Below, one piece after another: positions 32,401 to 39,820 of a stretch of DNA of 64,000 bases. The stretch is from Marmoricola sp. URHB0036 (GTDB taxonomy: Bacteria > Actinomycetota > Actinomycetes > Propionibacteriales > Nocardioidaceae). Position 1 is the first letter of the stretch; each line of letters starts with the position of its first letter. Below the pieces are notes generated by a model that saw nothing but the letters and a program-made list of their open reading frames with translations, did not search any database and was not told where the DNA came from. The DNA lies in assembly GCF_000426045.1 (NCBI RefSeq), contig NZ_AUEP01000003.1, forward strand, positions 372,001-436,000, in the 5' to 3' direction. The translations under genes and the position numbers were made by a program.

Positions 32401-33357
32401 TACTCCTACGACCCGTTCGGCGACACCCCGCACCCTTCGGGTGGGCCGGGCTTCCGCGGGCTGCTGTCCGACGGATCCGGACTGCTGGTGATGGGCGCGC
32501 GAACCTACGACCCGACGAGCGGGCGGTTCCTGTCGAGGGACACGTGGGGGATCGAGGGCGGGGACGTCGACCCGTATCGATACGCCCTCGGCGCGCCGAC
32601 CGTCTACACCGACCCGACCGGTCACGCGGCCGAGTGCGTCGGGATGGCGCTGGGCTGGGCGATGTCCGCGCTCGGTCCCGGCGGTGGCTGGGACGACTAC
32701 GACGCGCTCGAGGACAAGGCCGACTCCGGCCAGATCAGCCAGGACGAGTGGTCCGTGCAGGCAGACCGGATCTCGCACGACCTGTGGGCCGGCTTCGACG
32801 TCGTCGCCAACGTGTGCGGTACGAGCGCAGTCGGCTCGAGCGCTGCGTCGTTGCCGCTGCTGGGTGCCGGTAGGGGAGCGGGTCGGCTGTTGGGCCGCAT
32901 GTCCGACGGCGCGGTTGTCGGCGCTGCAGCCACAAGGGTGGGAAGTGCATTCGATGGCGTTGCGGCTGGCGTCAGCGAGGCGAGCGCCAACACGATCCAG
33001 CGCCTTTACTGGAACCACGGCATGATGCCCAGCCGCGCTGTGCGCTTCACACAGGACTCTGCCGGAGGAAGCTTCAAGGACGGCCGACTGGTTCTCGATC
33101 TGGCGCACGACATGGCGGAGACGGGCCGTGCCCCGCCGGAGTTGCCGCCGATACGGGTCTTCCAGCAAGACGGTGCGCTCTACTCTCTGGACAACAGACG
33201 GCTCTTCGCAGGTCAGTTCGCCAACGTCGACCTGCCCTATCGCTGGGCCACACAATCCGAGATCCTGTCGCGGCGTCAGACTCAGATCTACGGCGGGACG
33301 TCGATATCGATTCGAATGCCTGGAGGCATCGGGAACTGGGGATGGTGGCAACCATGA
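29398..33357 (+). CDS. RHS/YD-repeat lipoprotein with IPT/TIG domain and C-terminal toxin-like tip
   Basis: 1,319 residues; ATG overlaps the previous stop. Signal peptide with lipobox: LALVGGC, Cys at about 17, so it should be anchored outside the membrane. A stray YD motif (YYDAAGRL) follows, then an IPT/TIG-like domain at about 80-165 (VTPKLVGQGTTVSVSGSGF). Many YD repeats run from about 490 to 1,000 (YDEAGRV, YDRSGRL, YDSKGRL, YDALGRR). The RHS core ends with ARTYDPTSGRFLSRDTWG and YALGAPTVYTDPTGH near 1,040-1,080. Beyond it lies a variable tip of about 230 residues with a hydrophobic stretch and a terminal domain holding YSLDNRRLFAGQ, a motif seen in several polymorphic-toxin tips; its activity is not identified. 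The tip is visibly AT-richer than the shell. The next gene is the likely immunity protein. Confidence 0.85.
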   Translation: MSRFVALLAVLALVGGCGAPAHRAPPADPGTHFYYDAAGRLAAVRQGATTAMYRFDRAGNRVSVDHLRAFDAASLRPSTPPGPHVSGVTPKLVGQGTTVSVSGSGFDPDPMGNVVALGGALGRVVAASPRLLRVQLPPVAVPGPVTVSTAYGRSASKDSLVVVPAEVDPADVHDVVAVEIGKATSIDSGPTLLTFHGDVGSTVELHLESADSATTGCDAAAVGLSGPTGTIIEADTAGESWCDRPARLPMNGSYLATVSNAGAVRATIRASGRHSSPVPTPATRVDHPSATAGPLGFAVDLASGLMDVGVTDLALGEATDLTRSFSVGDPVLPASAPEEPLARHWSLAGSIAIAPSMSYSYLDLLMPDGRRLPFRRVTAGAPSPTGAVFEPSAGVGAGPFARSRVAYTGSGWELTTRTGSVLGFGLAGSPRRLSWVRDASGRTSRWVRAPDGGLVGVVADGGQWARFDRDAGGRITAATDQVGDRVTYHYGRPDRVYADVLTRVTYQRAGLAAADVGYRYQPITGRLAAVTDGRRDRIRFEYDEAGRVTRQRVLGPVPAQWRYSYDMGTRRVRIPGRAGSIRLPHIDRASVTGPGVRRTVSFRRSPPAVRSAPVAESPIPGYVERAGGGGVFVDARGRVAASRTADGAVTRLQYDDHDRPVSIANADDASTRFGYTRAGDLATITDAAGTTQYGWNASGQQISETDPLGHRQRWGYDRSGRLVWFRDARGIRTSFRYDRSGRLAGQGAWADPVKASYDSAGRRTSLTLPGGSRIGYGYDGKGRLSRMTLAGASVGASYDSKGRLAGLALPNGVRGHVSYRNGHAIGISYSRDGRQIASQSAEYDRRGRVSSLTGDLGRPELPAQQGRSTFDAAHQVTESPVGSRWRWDAAGNLLQDDSHRYSWDARGRLLEVSGPSGRTRYGYDALGRRTTSTSGGRTTRYVYDSNDVVQQVDAYGSRTSYLRGPDGTALASVSGGQVTALLPDLFGNVGAAVGADGAVRRYSYDPFGDTPHPSGGPGFRGLLSDGSGLLVMGARTYDPTSGRFLSRDTWGIEGGDVDPYRYALGAPTVYTDPTGHAAECVGMALGWAMSALGPGGGWDDYDALEDKADSGQISQDEWSVQADRISHDLWAGFDVVANVCGTSAVGSSAASLPLLGAGRGAGRLLGRMSDGAVVGAAATRVGSAFDGVAAGVSEASANTIQRLYWNHGMMPSRAVRFTQDSAGGSFKDGRLVLDLAHDMAETGRAPPELPPIRVFQQDGALYSLDNRRLFAGQFANVDLPYRWATQSEILSRRQTQIYGGTSISIRMPGGIGNWGWWQP

Positions 33358-33593
33358 GCGAGTACGAAGCGCTGGCTGGACGGGGGGAGCTCCTCAAGGC
33401 ACTCGAGGAGCTCCAGGGCGAGCTGCAAGATGGCGCCGCGTGGGAGAACAACACACTCGAGCGATTCCTTGACGGGTTCTCGGCGCTGCTGGGATCCATC
33501 GAGAATGCCTATGCGAACACGGGCCAGACGCTGCCAGTCGATCCCTGGTTAATCGTGGCCGAAGTCTTCCGTGGGGCTCGCGACTATGAATAG
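33354..33593 (+). CDS. DUF7660-like small protein, putative immunity protein
   Basis: 79 residues from the ATG that overlaps the RHS stop (ATGA). Acidic and helical: LLKALEELQGELQDG, WENNTLERFLDGFSAL, then VDPWLIVAEVFRGARDYE. The W-E-N-x-T-L-E-x-F-L pattern and final aromatic-Glu match what I recall as DUF7660, common beside toxin tips. Immediate coupling to a polymorphic toxin is the standard place for its immunity gene. The lower GC here agrees with the toxin tip having been acquired as a unit. No experiment is implied. Confidence 0.72.
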   Translation: MSEYEALAGRGELLKALEELQGELQDGAAWENNTLERFLDGFSALLGSIENAYANTGQTLPVDPWLIVAEVFRGARDYE

Positions 33594-33619
33594 ATGTACC
33601 GTTCCTCTTGACCGCCTAT

Positions 33620-33635
33620 TCGAACACCTGTACGA
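33620..33635 (+). promoter_or_regulatory. LexA (SOS) box
   Basis: TCGAACACCTGTACGA differs at one base from the actinobacterial SOS consensus TCGAAC-N4-GTTCGA. It lies 128 bases before the DUF222/HNH gene. REP13E12 genes of mycobacteria, the same family, are known LexA targets, so control of this gene by DNA damage is likely. Confidence 0.72.
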
Positions 33636-33763
33636 TAGAGCCAAGCACGAGGTGATAGTGATGCTGGGGCCTCGGCTGGATCCGTACGCCGTGACGGGTC
33701 GCCTCTGACAGGCGCGCTGCATCGACAGGTCAGTTCATTGGTCGTGTCGACGCAGGAGGTGCC

Positions 33764-35011
33764 GTGGAGTCGTTCATCGAACGCCGGCCACACCCGGTCC
33801 TCGCTGGTGCCGTGATCATCGAAGCGGCGCTGGGTGACATGGCTGCCGGCAACCCTGTCTTCCTCCAGTCGAACGAGAAGCGCGAGGCGCTCCTCCAGCT
33901 GACCCGTCTCGAGGCGCGACTCGCCTCGCTCCGCCTTCAGGTGATGGCCGTGGCCGACGATCTGGCCGCCGAGGACGGCGCCCGCGACGTGGCCGCCTGG
34001 CTGGCCCACGAGACGCGGAGCGAGGGTGCGGAGCGTCGGCGAGAGCTGGCCCTGGCTGACGCACTCGATCGCCGCTGGGAGCTGGTCGCAGTCGCGCTGA
34101 CCGCCGGTGAGATCAATGTCGCGCAGGCAGCGGTGATCACGCGCGCGCTGGACCAGCTTCCCCGTGATCGCGTTGAGCCGGACGTCATCGACAAGGCCGA
34201 GGCGCACCTCGTGGCCGAAGCCCGTGAACTCGGCCCGCGCGAGCTGCGGCTCTTGGGTCGCAAGGTCCTCGAGGTGGTGGCGCCGGAGGTGTACGAGCTC
34301 GAGGAGGCTCGCCAGCTCGAGGCCGAGGAACGCCGGGCCAGCGAGCGGACGAGGCTGACCATGAAGTGCCTGGGCGACGGGACGACGCAGCTCCAGGGCA
34401 GGGTGCCGGACGCGGTCGCGATCCGGTTGCGCACCTACCTCGAGACGTTCACGTCCCCACGTCACCACGGCGTGGGCGAGGGCGACCGGATCCCCGCTCG
34501 TCGCACGTTCGGAGCCGCGTTCTGCTCGTTCCTCGAGGCCGTCGACCCGCACCGGCTTCCGGTGCACGGGGGTGACGCCACCACGGTCATCGTCACGATC
34601 CCACTCGAGGACCTCAACACCGCGCTGTCCGCGGCCGGGCTCGTGGGCAACCAGCCGATCACCGCCGCCGAAGCCCGTCGGCTGGCGTGTACGGCCGCGA
34701 TCATCCCAGCCGTCCTCGGCGGGTCCTCGGAGGTGCTCGATCTCGGCCGCGGCTCTCGGTTGTTCAAGCCGGCACAACGCAAGGCAATGGTGGTTCGCGA
34801 CCGCGAGTGTCGGGCCGAAGGCTGCACGATCCCGGCGACCTGGTGCGAGGCGCACCACTGGGGCACTCCTTGGGCTCGCGGGGGCCGCACCGACCTGCGC
34901 GACGGCGTGCTGCTCTGTTCTTGGCATCACCATCGCGCCCACGATCCGACGTACGAAGGCACCCGCATGCCCCATGGCGATGTGAGGTTCAAGCGGCGAG
35001 GTCAGTCGTGA
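33764..35011 (+). CDS. DUF222/HNH endonuclease-like protein (13E12 family)
   Basis: 415 residues from a GTG at 33,764 that follows AGGAGG. The N-terminal about 280 residues are the helical DUF222 domain (LTRLEARLASLRLQVMAVAD, AVALTAGEINVAQAAVITRAL). The C-terminus is an HNH domain: LVVRDRECRAEGC-type zinc pair (C at RECRAEGC), CEAHHWGTPWARGG, then CSWHHHRAH. This family is strongly expanded in Actinobacteria; it resembles mobile-element or homing proteins, but no repeats flank it here. A LexA box upstream predicts induction by DNA damage. It overlaps the next convergent gene by 10 bases. Confidence 0.87.
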   Translation: MESFIERRPHPVLAGAVIIEAALGDMAAGNPVFLQSNEKREALLQLTRLEARLASLRLQVMAVADDLAAEDGARDVAAWLAHETRSEGAERRRELALADALDRRWELVAVALTAGEINVAQAAVITRALDQLPRDRVEPDVIDKAEAHLVAEARELGPRELRLLGRKVLEVVAPEVYELEEARQLEAEERRASERTRLTMKCLGDGTTQLQGRVPDAVAIRLRTYLETFTSPRHHGVGEGDRIPARRTFGAAFCSFLEAVDPHRLPVHGGDATTVIVTIPLEDLNTALSAAGLVGNQPITAAEARRLACTAAIIPAVLGGSSEVLDLGRGSRLFKPAQRKAMVVRDRECRAEGCTIPATWCEAHHWGTPWARGGRTDLRDGVLLCSWHHHRAHDPTYEGTRMPHGDVRFKRRGQS

Positions 35012-35583
35012 CGCTCCTGTCCGTGCGCCCCTTCTTCGTCGGTGTACACGTCAAACGCGTCCAGCGGCTTGTCGAGCTTGCGACGCACGCGGCGACGCCC
35101 GTTCAGGCAGATCAACTCCGAGGTGGTCGGCTCCTTCACCATCAGGTCGAGGTCTCGGACTCCCATGGTGAACCAGCGCAACGCGCGTTCCAGCTGCCCC
35201 GCCAGCTCGAACGTCTCGCCGATGTGCTCGTGGAACGCGCCCCGCCAGTCGCCCGATGCCGAGGCTCGGCGCAGGTCGCGTTCGAGTGCGCTGACCTCCT
35301 CACCGGCCTCCAGGGCGAGGCAGCATTGCAGCACGCCGCAGCGCGGGTCGATGATCACCTCGCCCGGCTCATCGACGGCACGTTCGAACCACTCTCGGGC
35401 CTGGACGGGGTCGCCGCGTGAGAGTCGTCGTTCGGCAAGGGAGCAGAGCAGCTCGGCGCGTCCCGGCTCACCCCGCCGGAGGGATCCGAACTTCGCGAGC
35501 AAGGTCTTCTCGAACTCCTCGCCGTCGAGATGCGACTCCCACTCCTCGATCTGATCCTGGATCTCCTCGATGGGCTCGTTCAC
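35002..35583 (-). CDS. Hypothetical helical (TPR-like) protein
   Basis: 193 residues. Helical repeats can be read: AELLCSLAERRLSRGDPVQAREWFERAV (compare TPR A-x3-G-x2-A-x4-F pattern) and GETFELAGQLERALRWFTMGV. The C-terminus is basic then acidic (RRRVRRKLDK, YTDEEGAHG). No signal peptide. Similar genes in actinobacteria are annotated only as hypothetical. It overlaps the 3' end of the HNH gene by 10 bases on the opposite strand. Confidence 0.65.
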   Translation of the reverse strand: MNEPIEEIQDQIEEWESHLDGEEFEKTLLAKFGSLRRGEPGRAELLCSLAERRLSRGDPVQAREWFERAVDEPGEVIIDPRCGVLQCCLALEAGEEVSALERDLRRASASGDWRGAFHEHIGETFELAGQLERALRWFTMGVRDLDLMVKEPTTSELICLNGRRRVRRKLDKPLDAFDVYTDEEGAHGQERHD

Positions 35584-35601
35584 GGGTCAATGGTGCAGGA
35601 C

Positions 35602-36579
35602 TCACGCCGTCATCGGTGTGCGCCCGGCGAAGGCCGCGAGCTTCTCCATTGGTGAGGCGTTCTCGGGAGCGGGGACCTCCGGGCCGAAGTTCGTGCCGCG
35701 ACCGCCTGGCACGAGGGTGTCGGCGAGGGTGCGGACGTAGGCGACGAGCTCGTCGGAGAGGTGCATCTGCTGGCCGCTGGCCTGGGCGAGGTCCCAGCCG
35801 TGCAGCAGCAGCTCGACGGGGAGGATGCCGGCGGCGAAGGATGCCGGCAGCTCCGAGCCGCCCGGACCGGCGACGGTGCCGTCCAGACCGTTCGCGCGCC
35901 AGGCGTCGACGGCCTGGGCTGTCATCACGGAGACCTTGTTCTCCAGGCCGCCCTGCTCTGGCTTGGTCACGGTGGCGCCGGCGAACGCGCCGAGCTGCTC
36001 GATGGAGGACAGCAGGTGGGTGCCGACGTCGTGGGCGGTGAACTCGCTGCACGGGGTGGGCTTGGGCTGGTCCCCTGGGGTGAGGCGGCGCAGCACGGGT
36101 TGTACGACGGAGAGCACGGCCTCGGTGGCGCTGATCGGGTCGAGGTGCTCCGGCGCCCAGGCCCACTCGTCCTGGCCGACGTCGCCAGTGCTGGCCAGCG
36201 TGGTGAGCCGCTCGAGGTAGTGGTCCCAGCCCTCGGCGTGGCCCTTCTCCTGCTGCTCGTCGAGGCCGGCGTGCGACAGGGTGACCTTCGAACCGTCGCC
36301 GTGGGGCTCGACGGTGACGGTGACCATCGAGGCATCGGGGGGCATGGCCTCGTTGCCCTCCCAGCCCCAGCCGAACACCACGCGCTTGCCCGGCTCGATC
36401 TCCTGGAAGGTGCCGGCGGCGACCTGGCCGGGTACGACGACCCAGCGGTACGAGCCGCCGGCGCGGAGGTCGACGTACGCCGAGACGGTCTGCCAGCGGC
36501 GCAGCCGTTCGGGTTCGGTGATCAGTGCGAACGCCTCGTCGGGGGGAACGGGCAGCAGCGCGGTGTTGGTGTAGGTCAT
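35602..36579 (-). CDS. Fusion of SRPBCC (AHSA1) and TIGR03086/maleylpyruvate-isomerase-like domains
   Basis: 325 residues. Residues 1-135 are an AHSA1-type SRPBCC domain: VPPDEAFALITEPERLRRWQ, FGWGWEGN, VTLSHAGLDEQQ, EGWDHYLERL. Residues about 150-325 match the DinB-fold TIGR03086 family: PCSEFTAHDVGTHLL, LPVELLLHGWDLAQASGQ, NFGPEVPAPE. The latter fold binds small thiols in mycothiol-dependent enzymes, but TIGR03086 members are uncharacterised. The ATG overlaps the stop of the ArsR gene (ATGA), so the regulator and this protein form one unit. Function is likely ligand-dependent but unknown. Confidence 0.82.
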   Translation of the reverse strand: MTYTNTALLPVPPDEAFALITEPERLRRWQTVSAYVDLRAGGSYRWVVVPGQVAAGTFQEIEPGKRVVFGWGWEGNEAMPPDASMVTVTVEPHGDGSKVTLSHAGLDEQQEKGHAEGWDHYLERLTTLASTGDVGQDEWAWAPEHLDPISATEAVLSVVQPVLRRLTPGDQPKPTPCSEFTAHDVGTHLLSSIEQLGAFAGATVTKPEQGGLENKVSVMTAQAVDAWRANGLDGTVAGPGGSELPASFAAGILPVELLLHGWDLAQASGQQMHLSDELVAYVRTLADTLVPGGRGTNFGPEVPAPENASPMEKLAAFAGRTPMTA

Positions 36580-36896
36580 GACCTTCTCCTGGTGGTGTGA
36601 GTGTGCTGTGCGTGCGCGTCCGCGACCAGCGAGTCGAGCTCGTCGGTCCAGAACCGGTTGATCTCGGCCTGCAACCGGTGCAGTCCGGAGGGCAGCACCC
36701 GGTAGATCCGCTGGCGACCGACCTTCTCGGCCTCCACCAGCCCGGCGTCGGCCAGCACGAGCAGGTGCTGGGAGATCGCCGACCGGGTCACCGTGAACTC
36801 GGCAGCGACCTCGCTGACGGTGCGGGGTTGTGAGGCGAGCAGCTGCAGGATGCGTCGCCGGTTGGGCTCGGCAGCGGCGGACAGCGGGTCGGTCAC
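36576..36896 (-). CDS. ArsR-family winged-helix repressor
   Basis: 106 residues from GTG 36,896 (TDPLSAAAEPNRRRILQLL). This start is chosen because a -10 (TAACGT) lies 7 bases upstream and the open frame beyond it would run through the operator. HTH: TVSEVAAEFTVTRSAISQHLLVL; wing: AEKVGRQRIYRV. No metal-binding Cys pair, so it belongs to the group that pairs with SRPBCC proteins. It should repress itself and the SRPBCC-TIGR03086 fusion behind it. Confidence 0.85.
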   Translation of the reverse strand: MTDPLSAAAEPNRRRILQLLASQPRTVSEVAAEFTVTRSAISQHLLVLADAGLVEAEKVGRQRIYRVLPSGLHRLQAEINRFWTDELDSLVADAHAQHTHTTRRRS

Positions 36897-36933
36897 GAGA
36901 AATACGTTAGCGGCAACTAACGTGTTCTGGCAA
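36897..36933 (-). promoter_or_regulatory. Leaderless promoter and operator of the first ArsR module
   Basis: Minus strand: -35 TTGCCA (36,928-36,933), an 18-base spacer, -10 TAACGT (36,904-36,909), then 7 bases to GTG. The perfect inverted repeat ACGTTAG-N6-CTAACGT (36,904-36,923) covers the -10, the expected place for an ArsR operator. Confidence 0.65.
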
Positions 36934-37051
36934 GGGTCAGCAGCCCGGCGGGCACGGCAAAAGCCCATGTATCACCACAGGTGACTCCTGACTCTTGTGT
37001 CACAAGACCTCGCAGGAGTCTGATGAAGGGGTCTGGGATCCGGGAGTAGCC

Positions 37052-37456
37052 ATGGGGCGACTGGTGGAGTTCGGACTGCCGGACGGGGACACAGTCCTCG
37101 TCGAGGTGGCCGGACCGCAGGTGCCGACCGTACGAGGAATGGACGGCGGCGCAGTGGCCGAGCGCGCGCGGATGACCTTCGAGACGGCCGTAGGCCGGAT
37201 CAAGCCCGCGGTCCAGGGGATGATCGGCCAGCTGCACGACCTCAGCGACGAACCCGACGAGGTGCAGATCGAGTTCGGTCTCGACCTGCACGCGGAGGCC
37301 GGCGCGTTCGTCGCACAGGCCAGCGCCGACGCCAACTTCTCGGTGATCCTGACCTGGCACAAGACACCCCACGACGACGCCCACGAGGACACCCCCGAGG
37401 ACACCCCCGAGGACACCCCCGAGGACACCGACGACACGGAGACCTCCCATGGGTAA
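37052..37456 (+). CDS. CU044_2847-family protein with acidic Glu-Asp-Thr-Pro tail
   Basis: 134 residues from ATG 37,052 (MGRLVEFGLPDGDTV). The body LVEFGLPDGD, VRGMDGGAVAERARMTFE and DEVQIEFGLDLHAEAGAFV matches the CU044_2847 family, found beside trypsin-like and CHAT proteases in actinobacteria. The last 30 residues are an acidic tandem repeat (EDTP four times). The stop lies 8 bases inside the next gene, so it is coupled to the CHAT protease. A role as protease substrate or regulator is an inference from genomic context; the flexible tail could be the cleaved part. Confidence 0.75.
   Translation: MGRLVEFGLPDGDTVLVEVAGPQVPTVRGMDGGAVAERARMTFETAVGRIKPAVQGMIGQLHDLSDEPDEVQIEFGLDLHAEAGAFVAQASADANFSVILTWHKTPHDDAHEDTPEDTPEDTPEDTDDTETSHG
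37385..37432 (+). repeat. 12-base tandem repeat inside the CU044_2847 gene
   Basis: GAGGACACCCCC occurs three times exactly and once diverged, in frame, giving Glu-Asp-Thr-Pro units. Its copy number is likely to vary between strains. Confidence 0.85.
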
Positions 37457-39794
37457 CGACCTCGAGATCGAGATCCGCGCAGGCAGCACGCCGGGCACCT
37501 GGGAGGTCGAGGTCGACTCCCCGGCAGGTACGGCGAGCGGCACCATGCAGCTGGACGCACCCGGCATCCTGGGGCGACGGCGCGAGCTGGCCGCGAGCGT
37601 GCTCGCCTCCGCGGTGACCAGCCGCTCGACCTTCTCCACCCTGGAGCGGCCGGTCCGCGACGTCGGGCACGCCCTGTTCGAGTCGCTCTTCACCGGCCGC
37701 GTCTACGGCCGCTACACCGCCAGCCTCCAGCAGGCCGGCAGCCGAGGCGAACCCCTGCGGGTGGTGCTGCGGCTGCGCGACCCCGAGCTGGCCGGCATCC
37801 CGTGGGAGACGTTGTTCGACGCCGAGAGCGGGGAGTACCTCTGCCAGCGCGAGCCCGTCGTCCGCTACGTCGAGGCCGCCCAGCCGTCGGCGCCACTGAG
37901 CGCGACCGGTCCGTTGCGGATCCTCGGCATGATCGCCGCACCGAGCGACCTGCCGACCCTGGACACGGCCGAGGAGCGGCGTCGTCTCGACGACGCCCTC
38001 GGCGACCTCGTCGACCAGGGCCTGGTCGAGATGGTCTGGGTCGACGCCGGCAACTGGGGCGCCCTCCAGTCCAAGCTCACCGCTGGTCCGTGGCACGTGC
38101 TGCACGTGATCGCCCACGGGGGAGTCAGCGACCGAGGCGGCGTGCTGGCACTCGAGAACGAAGCGACCGGCGCGGCGGCCCAGGTCTCGGCCCAGCGGTT
38201 CGCAAGGCTGCTGCACGCCTGTCGGCCGGTGCCGCGCCTCGTCGTGCTCAACGCCTGCTCCTCGGGTGAGTCGGCCGCCGACGACCTGCTCTCGAGCACC
38301 GCGGCCGCCCTGGTGCACAGCGGGATCAGCGCCGCCGTGGCGATGCAGTTCGCCGTCACCGACCCGGCCGCGCTGGCCTTCTCGCGCGGCTTCTACCAGG
38401 CGCTGTCGCAGAGCATCGCCGTCGACGAGGCCGTGCGGCTGGGGCGGATCGCCATCGACGGCACCAGCGAGCAGACGCTCGAGTGGGTGACTCCGGTCAT
38501 CTACCTGCGCACCGACGACACCCGCCTCTTCGACCTCACCTCGACCGGACCGCCGGTCTCGCGGCCGGCGCCGGAGGAGATCTCCGACGAGGCCGCCAAG
38601 TACGGGCTCTACGTCCAGGCGCTCGCGGCGTCGCGCAAGGAGCGGTACGACGAGGCGGTGGCCCTGCTGGACAGCCTGATCACCCTCGACCCCGGGTACC
38701 GCGACGCCACCGAGCTGCGCAACCGGATGCGCCAGGAGCAGAAGCTCGGGGTGTCCTACGACAGGGCACGGGCGGCCGAGGCCGCCGGTGACATCGAGGC
38801 CGCGCGTCGCGGTTACCGCAGTGTCATCGACGTCGACCCCGCCCATCGGGACGCCCAGGACCGGCACGACGAGGCCGAGCGCCTGCTGACCATCGCCAGC
38901 CTCAAGGACGAGCTGAAGGTGCACGCCGACGAGGAGGACTGGGACGCCGTGCTTGCGGTCAGTGCCGAGCTGGACCGGCTCGACCCCGACCAGGCCGACC
39001 CCGACGGCCTGGCGTCGCGCGCGCGTGAGCTGACCGTCCAGGGGCCGCCGAGCGAGCCGAACGAGCCGGCCGAGCCCGCCGACCCGGTGCCCCTGACCCG
39101 AACCGTCGACCCGCCCCCGGCGCCCCCGGCACCCCCGGCACCCCCGGACGACATCCCCACACCGACGCCGGATCCTCCTCAGCCGGGACCACCGGTCCCG
39201 GGCCGCCCCTGGAAGCGCGTCGCAGCGATCGGGGCGCCCGTCGTGCTCGTGCTGGCCGCGCTCGGCTGGTACCTGATGCGACCCGACGGTGGCGGCACCG
39301 GAACCAAGGAAGACCGTGCCCAGGACCAGACGACGGGGCAGGTGGTGTGCTGGGACGGCAGCAAGAAGGAAGGCTCCGCCAACTGCCCGCTGCCGACGGG
39401 CGCCGAGGGCATGCCCAACGTGTTCCCGTCCATGAACGACTGCCAGCACGTGCACCCGAACCTCGCGGACAAGAAGGAGCTGTGGTCCTGCACCTACGAC
39501 ACCTACGAGATCCGCTACTCGCGTTGGGGCGAGGACGCCGACCGGTACGCCTACTTCGACGGTCACCTCAACGACCCCGACACCTCGGACTGGAGCCTGG
39601 AAGGCACTCCGGCCGGGCGGCAGTGGTCGGACGTCGACACACGGCCCGACGAGCCGAACAAGTACCGCTGGGTCGCCACCTACGAGAACTGGCCCTACGA
39701 CGTCACCGTCAAGGGAGTCGACGAAACCGCCCGTGACGAAGGCATGGCCCAGGTGTCAGCGACACCACCGGACCAGATCGGGGTCCAGCACTGA
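37449..39794 (+). CDS. CHAT-domain protease with TPR-like region, membrane anchor and extracellular domain
   Basis: 781 residues; ATG lies inside the end of the previous gene. CHAT domain at about 90-370: HVIAHGGV with catalytic His near 223 and VVLNACSSGES with Cys near 270, the caspase-like dyad. Residues about 380-520 are helical repeats of TPR type (YDEAVALLDSLITLDPGYRD). A Pro-rich linker follows, then a single membrane helix at about 590-610 (VAAIGAPVVLVLAALGWYLM). The remaining about 170 residues should be outside, with two CxxC-poor pairs (VCWDG, NCPLP, NDCQH, WSCTYD) that could form disulfides. So a sensor outside may control a protease inside, or the reverse. Its coupled CU044_2847 neighbour is a candidate target. 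Confidence 0.84.
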   Translation: MGNDLEIEIRAGSTPGTWEVEVDSPAGTASGTMQLDAPGILGRRRELAASVLASAVTSRSTFSTLERPVRDVGHALFESLFTGRVYGRYTASLQQAGSRGEPLRVVLRLRDPELAGIPWETLFDAESGEYLCQREPVVRYVEAAQPSAPLSATGPLRILGMIAAPSDLPTLDTAEERRRLDDALGDLVDQGLVEMVWVDAGNWGALQSKLTAGPWHVLHVIAHGGVSDRGGVLALENEATGAAAQVSAQRFARLLHACRPVPRLVVLNACSSGESAADDLLSSTAAALVHSGISAAVAMQFAVTDPAALAFSRGFYQALSQSIAVDEAVRLGRIAIDGTSEQTLEWVTPVIYLRTDDTRLFDLTSTGPPVSRPAPEEISDEAAKYGLYVQALAASRKERYDEAVALLDSLITLDPGYRDATELRNRMRQEQKLGVSYDRARAAEAAGDIEAARRGYRSVIDVDPAHRDAQDRHDEAERLLTIASLKDELKVHADEEDWDAVLAVSAELDRLDPDQADPDGLASRARELTVQGPPSEPNEPAEPADPVPLTRTVDPPPAPPAPPAPPDDIPTPTPDPPQPGPPVPGRPWKRVAAIGAPVVLVLAALGWYLMRPDGGGTGTKEDRAQDQTTGQVVCWDGSKKEGSANCPLPTGAEGMPNVFPSMNDCQHVHPNLADKKELWSCTYDTYEIRYSRWGEDADRYAYFDGHLNDPDTSDWSLEGTPAGRQWSDVDTRPDEPNKYRWVATYENWPYDVTVKGVDETARDEGMAQVSATPPDQIGVQH

Positions 39795-39820
39795 GACCCC
39801 GCGCTCGACTATGGGGACAG

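Noticed and set aside
33764-35011. DUF222/HNH gene as a mobile element
   Set aside because: No inverted or direct repeats, integrase or duplication were seen around it.
37385-37432. Short tandem repeats as a possible CRISPR array
   Set aside because: Units are 12 bases, contiguous and in frame; no spacers.
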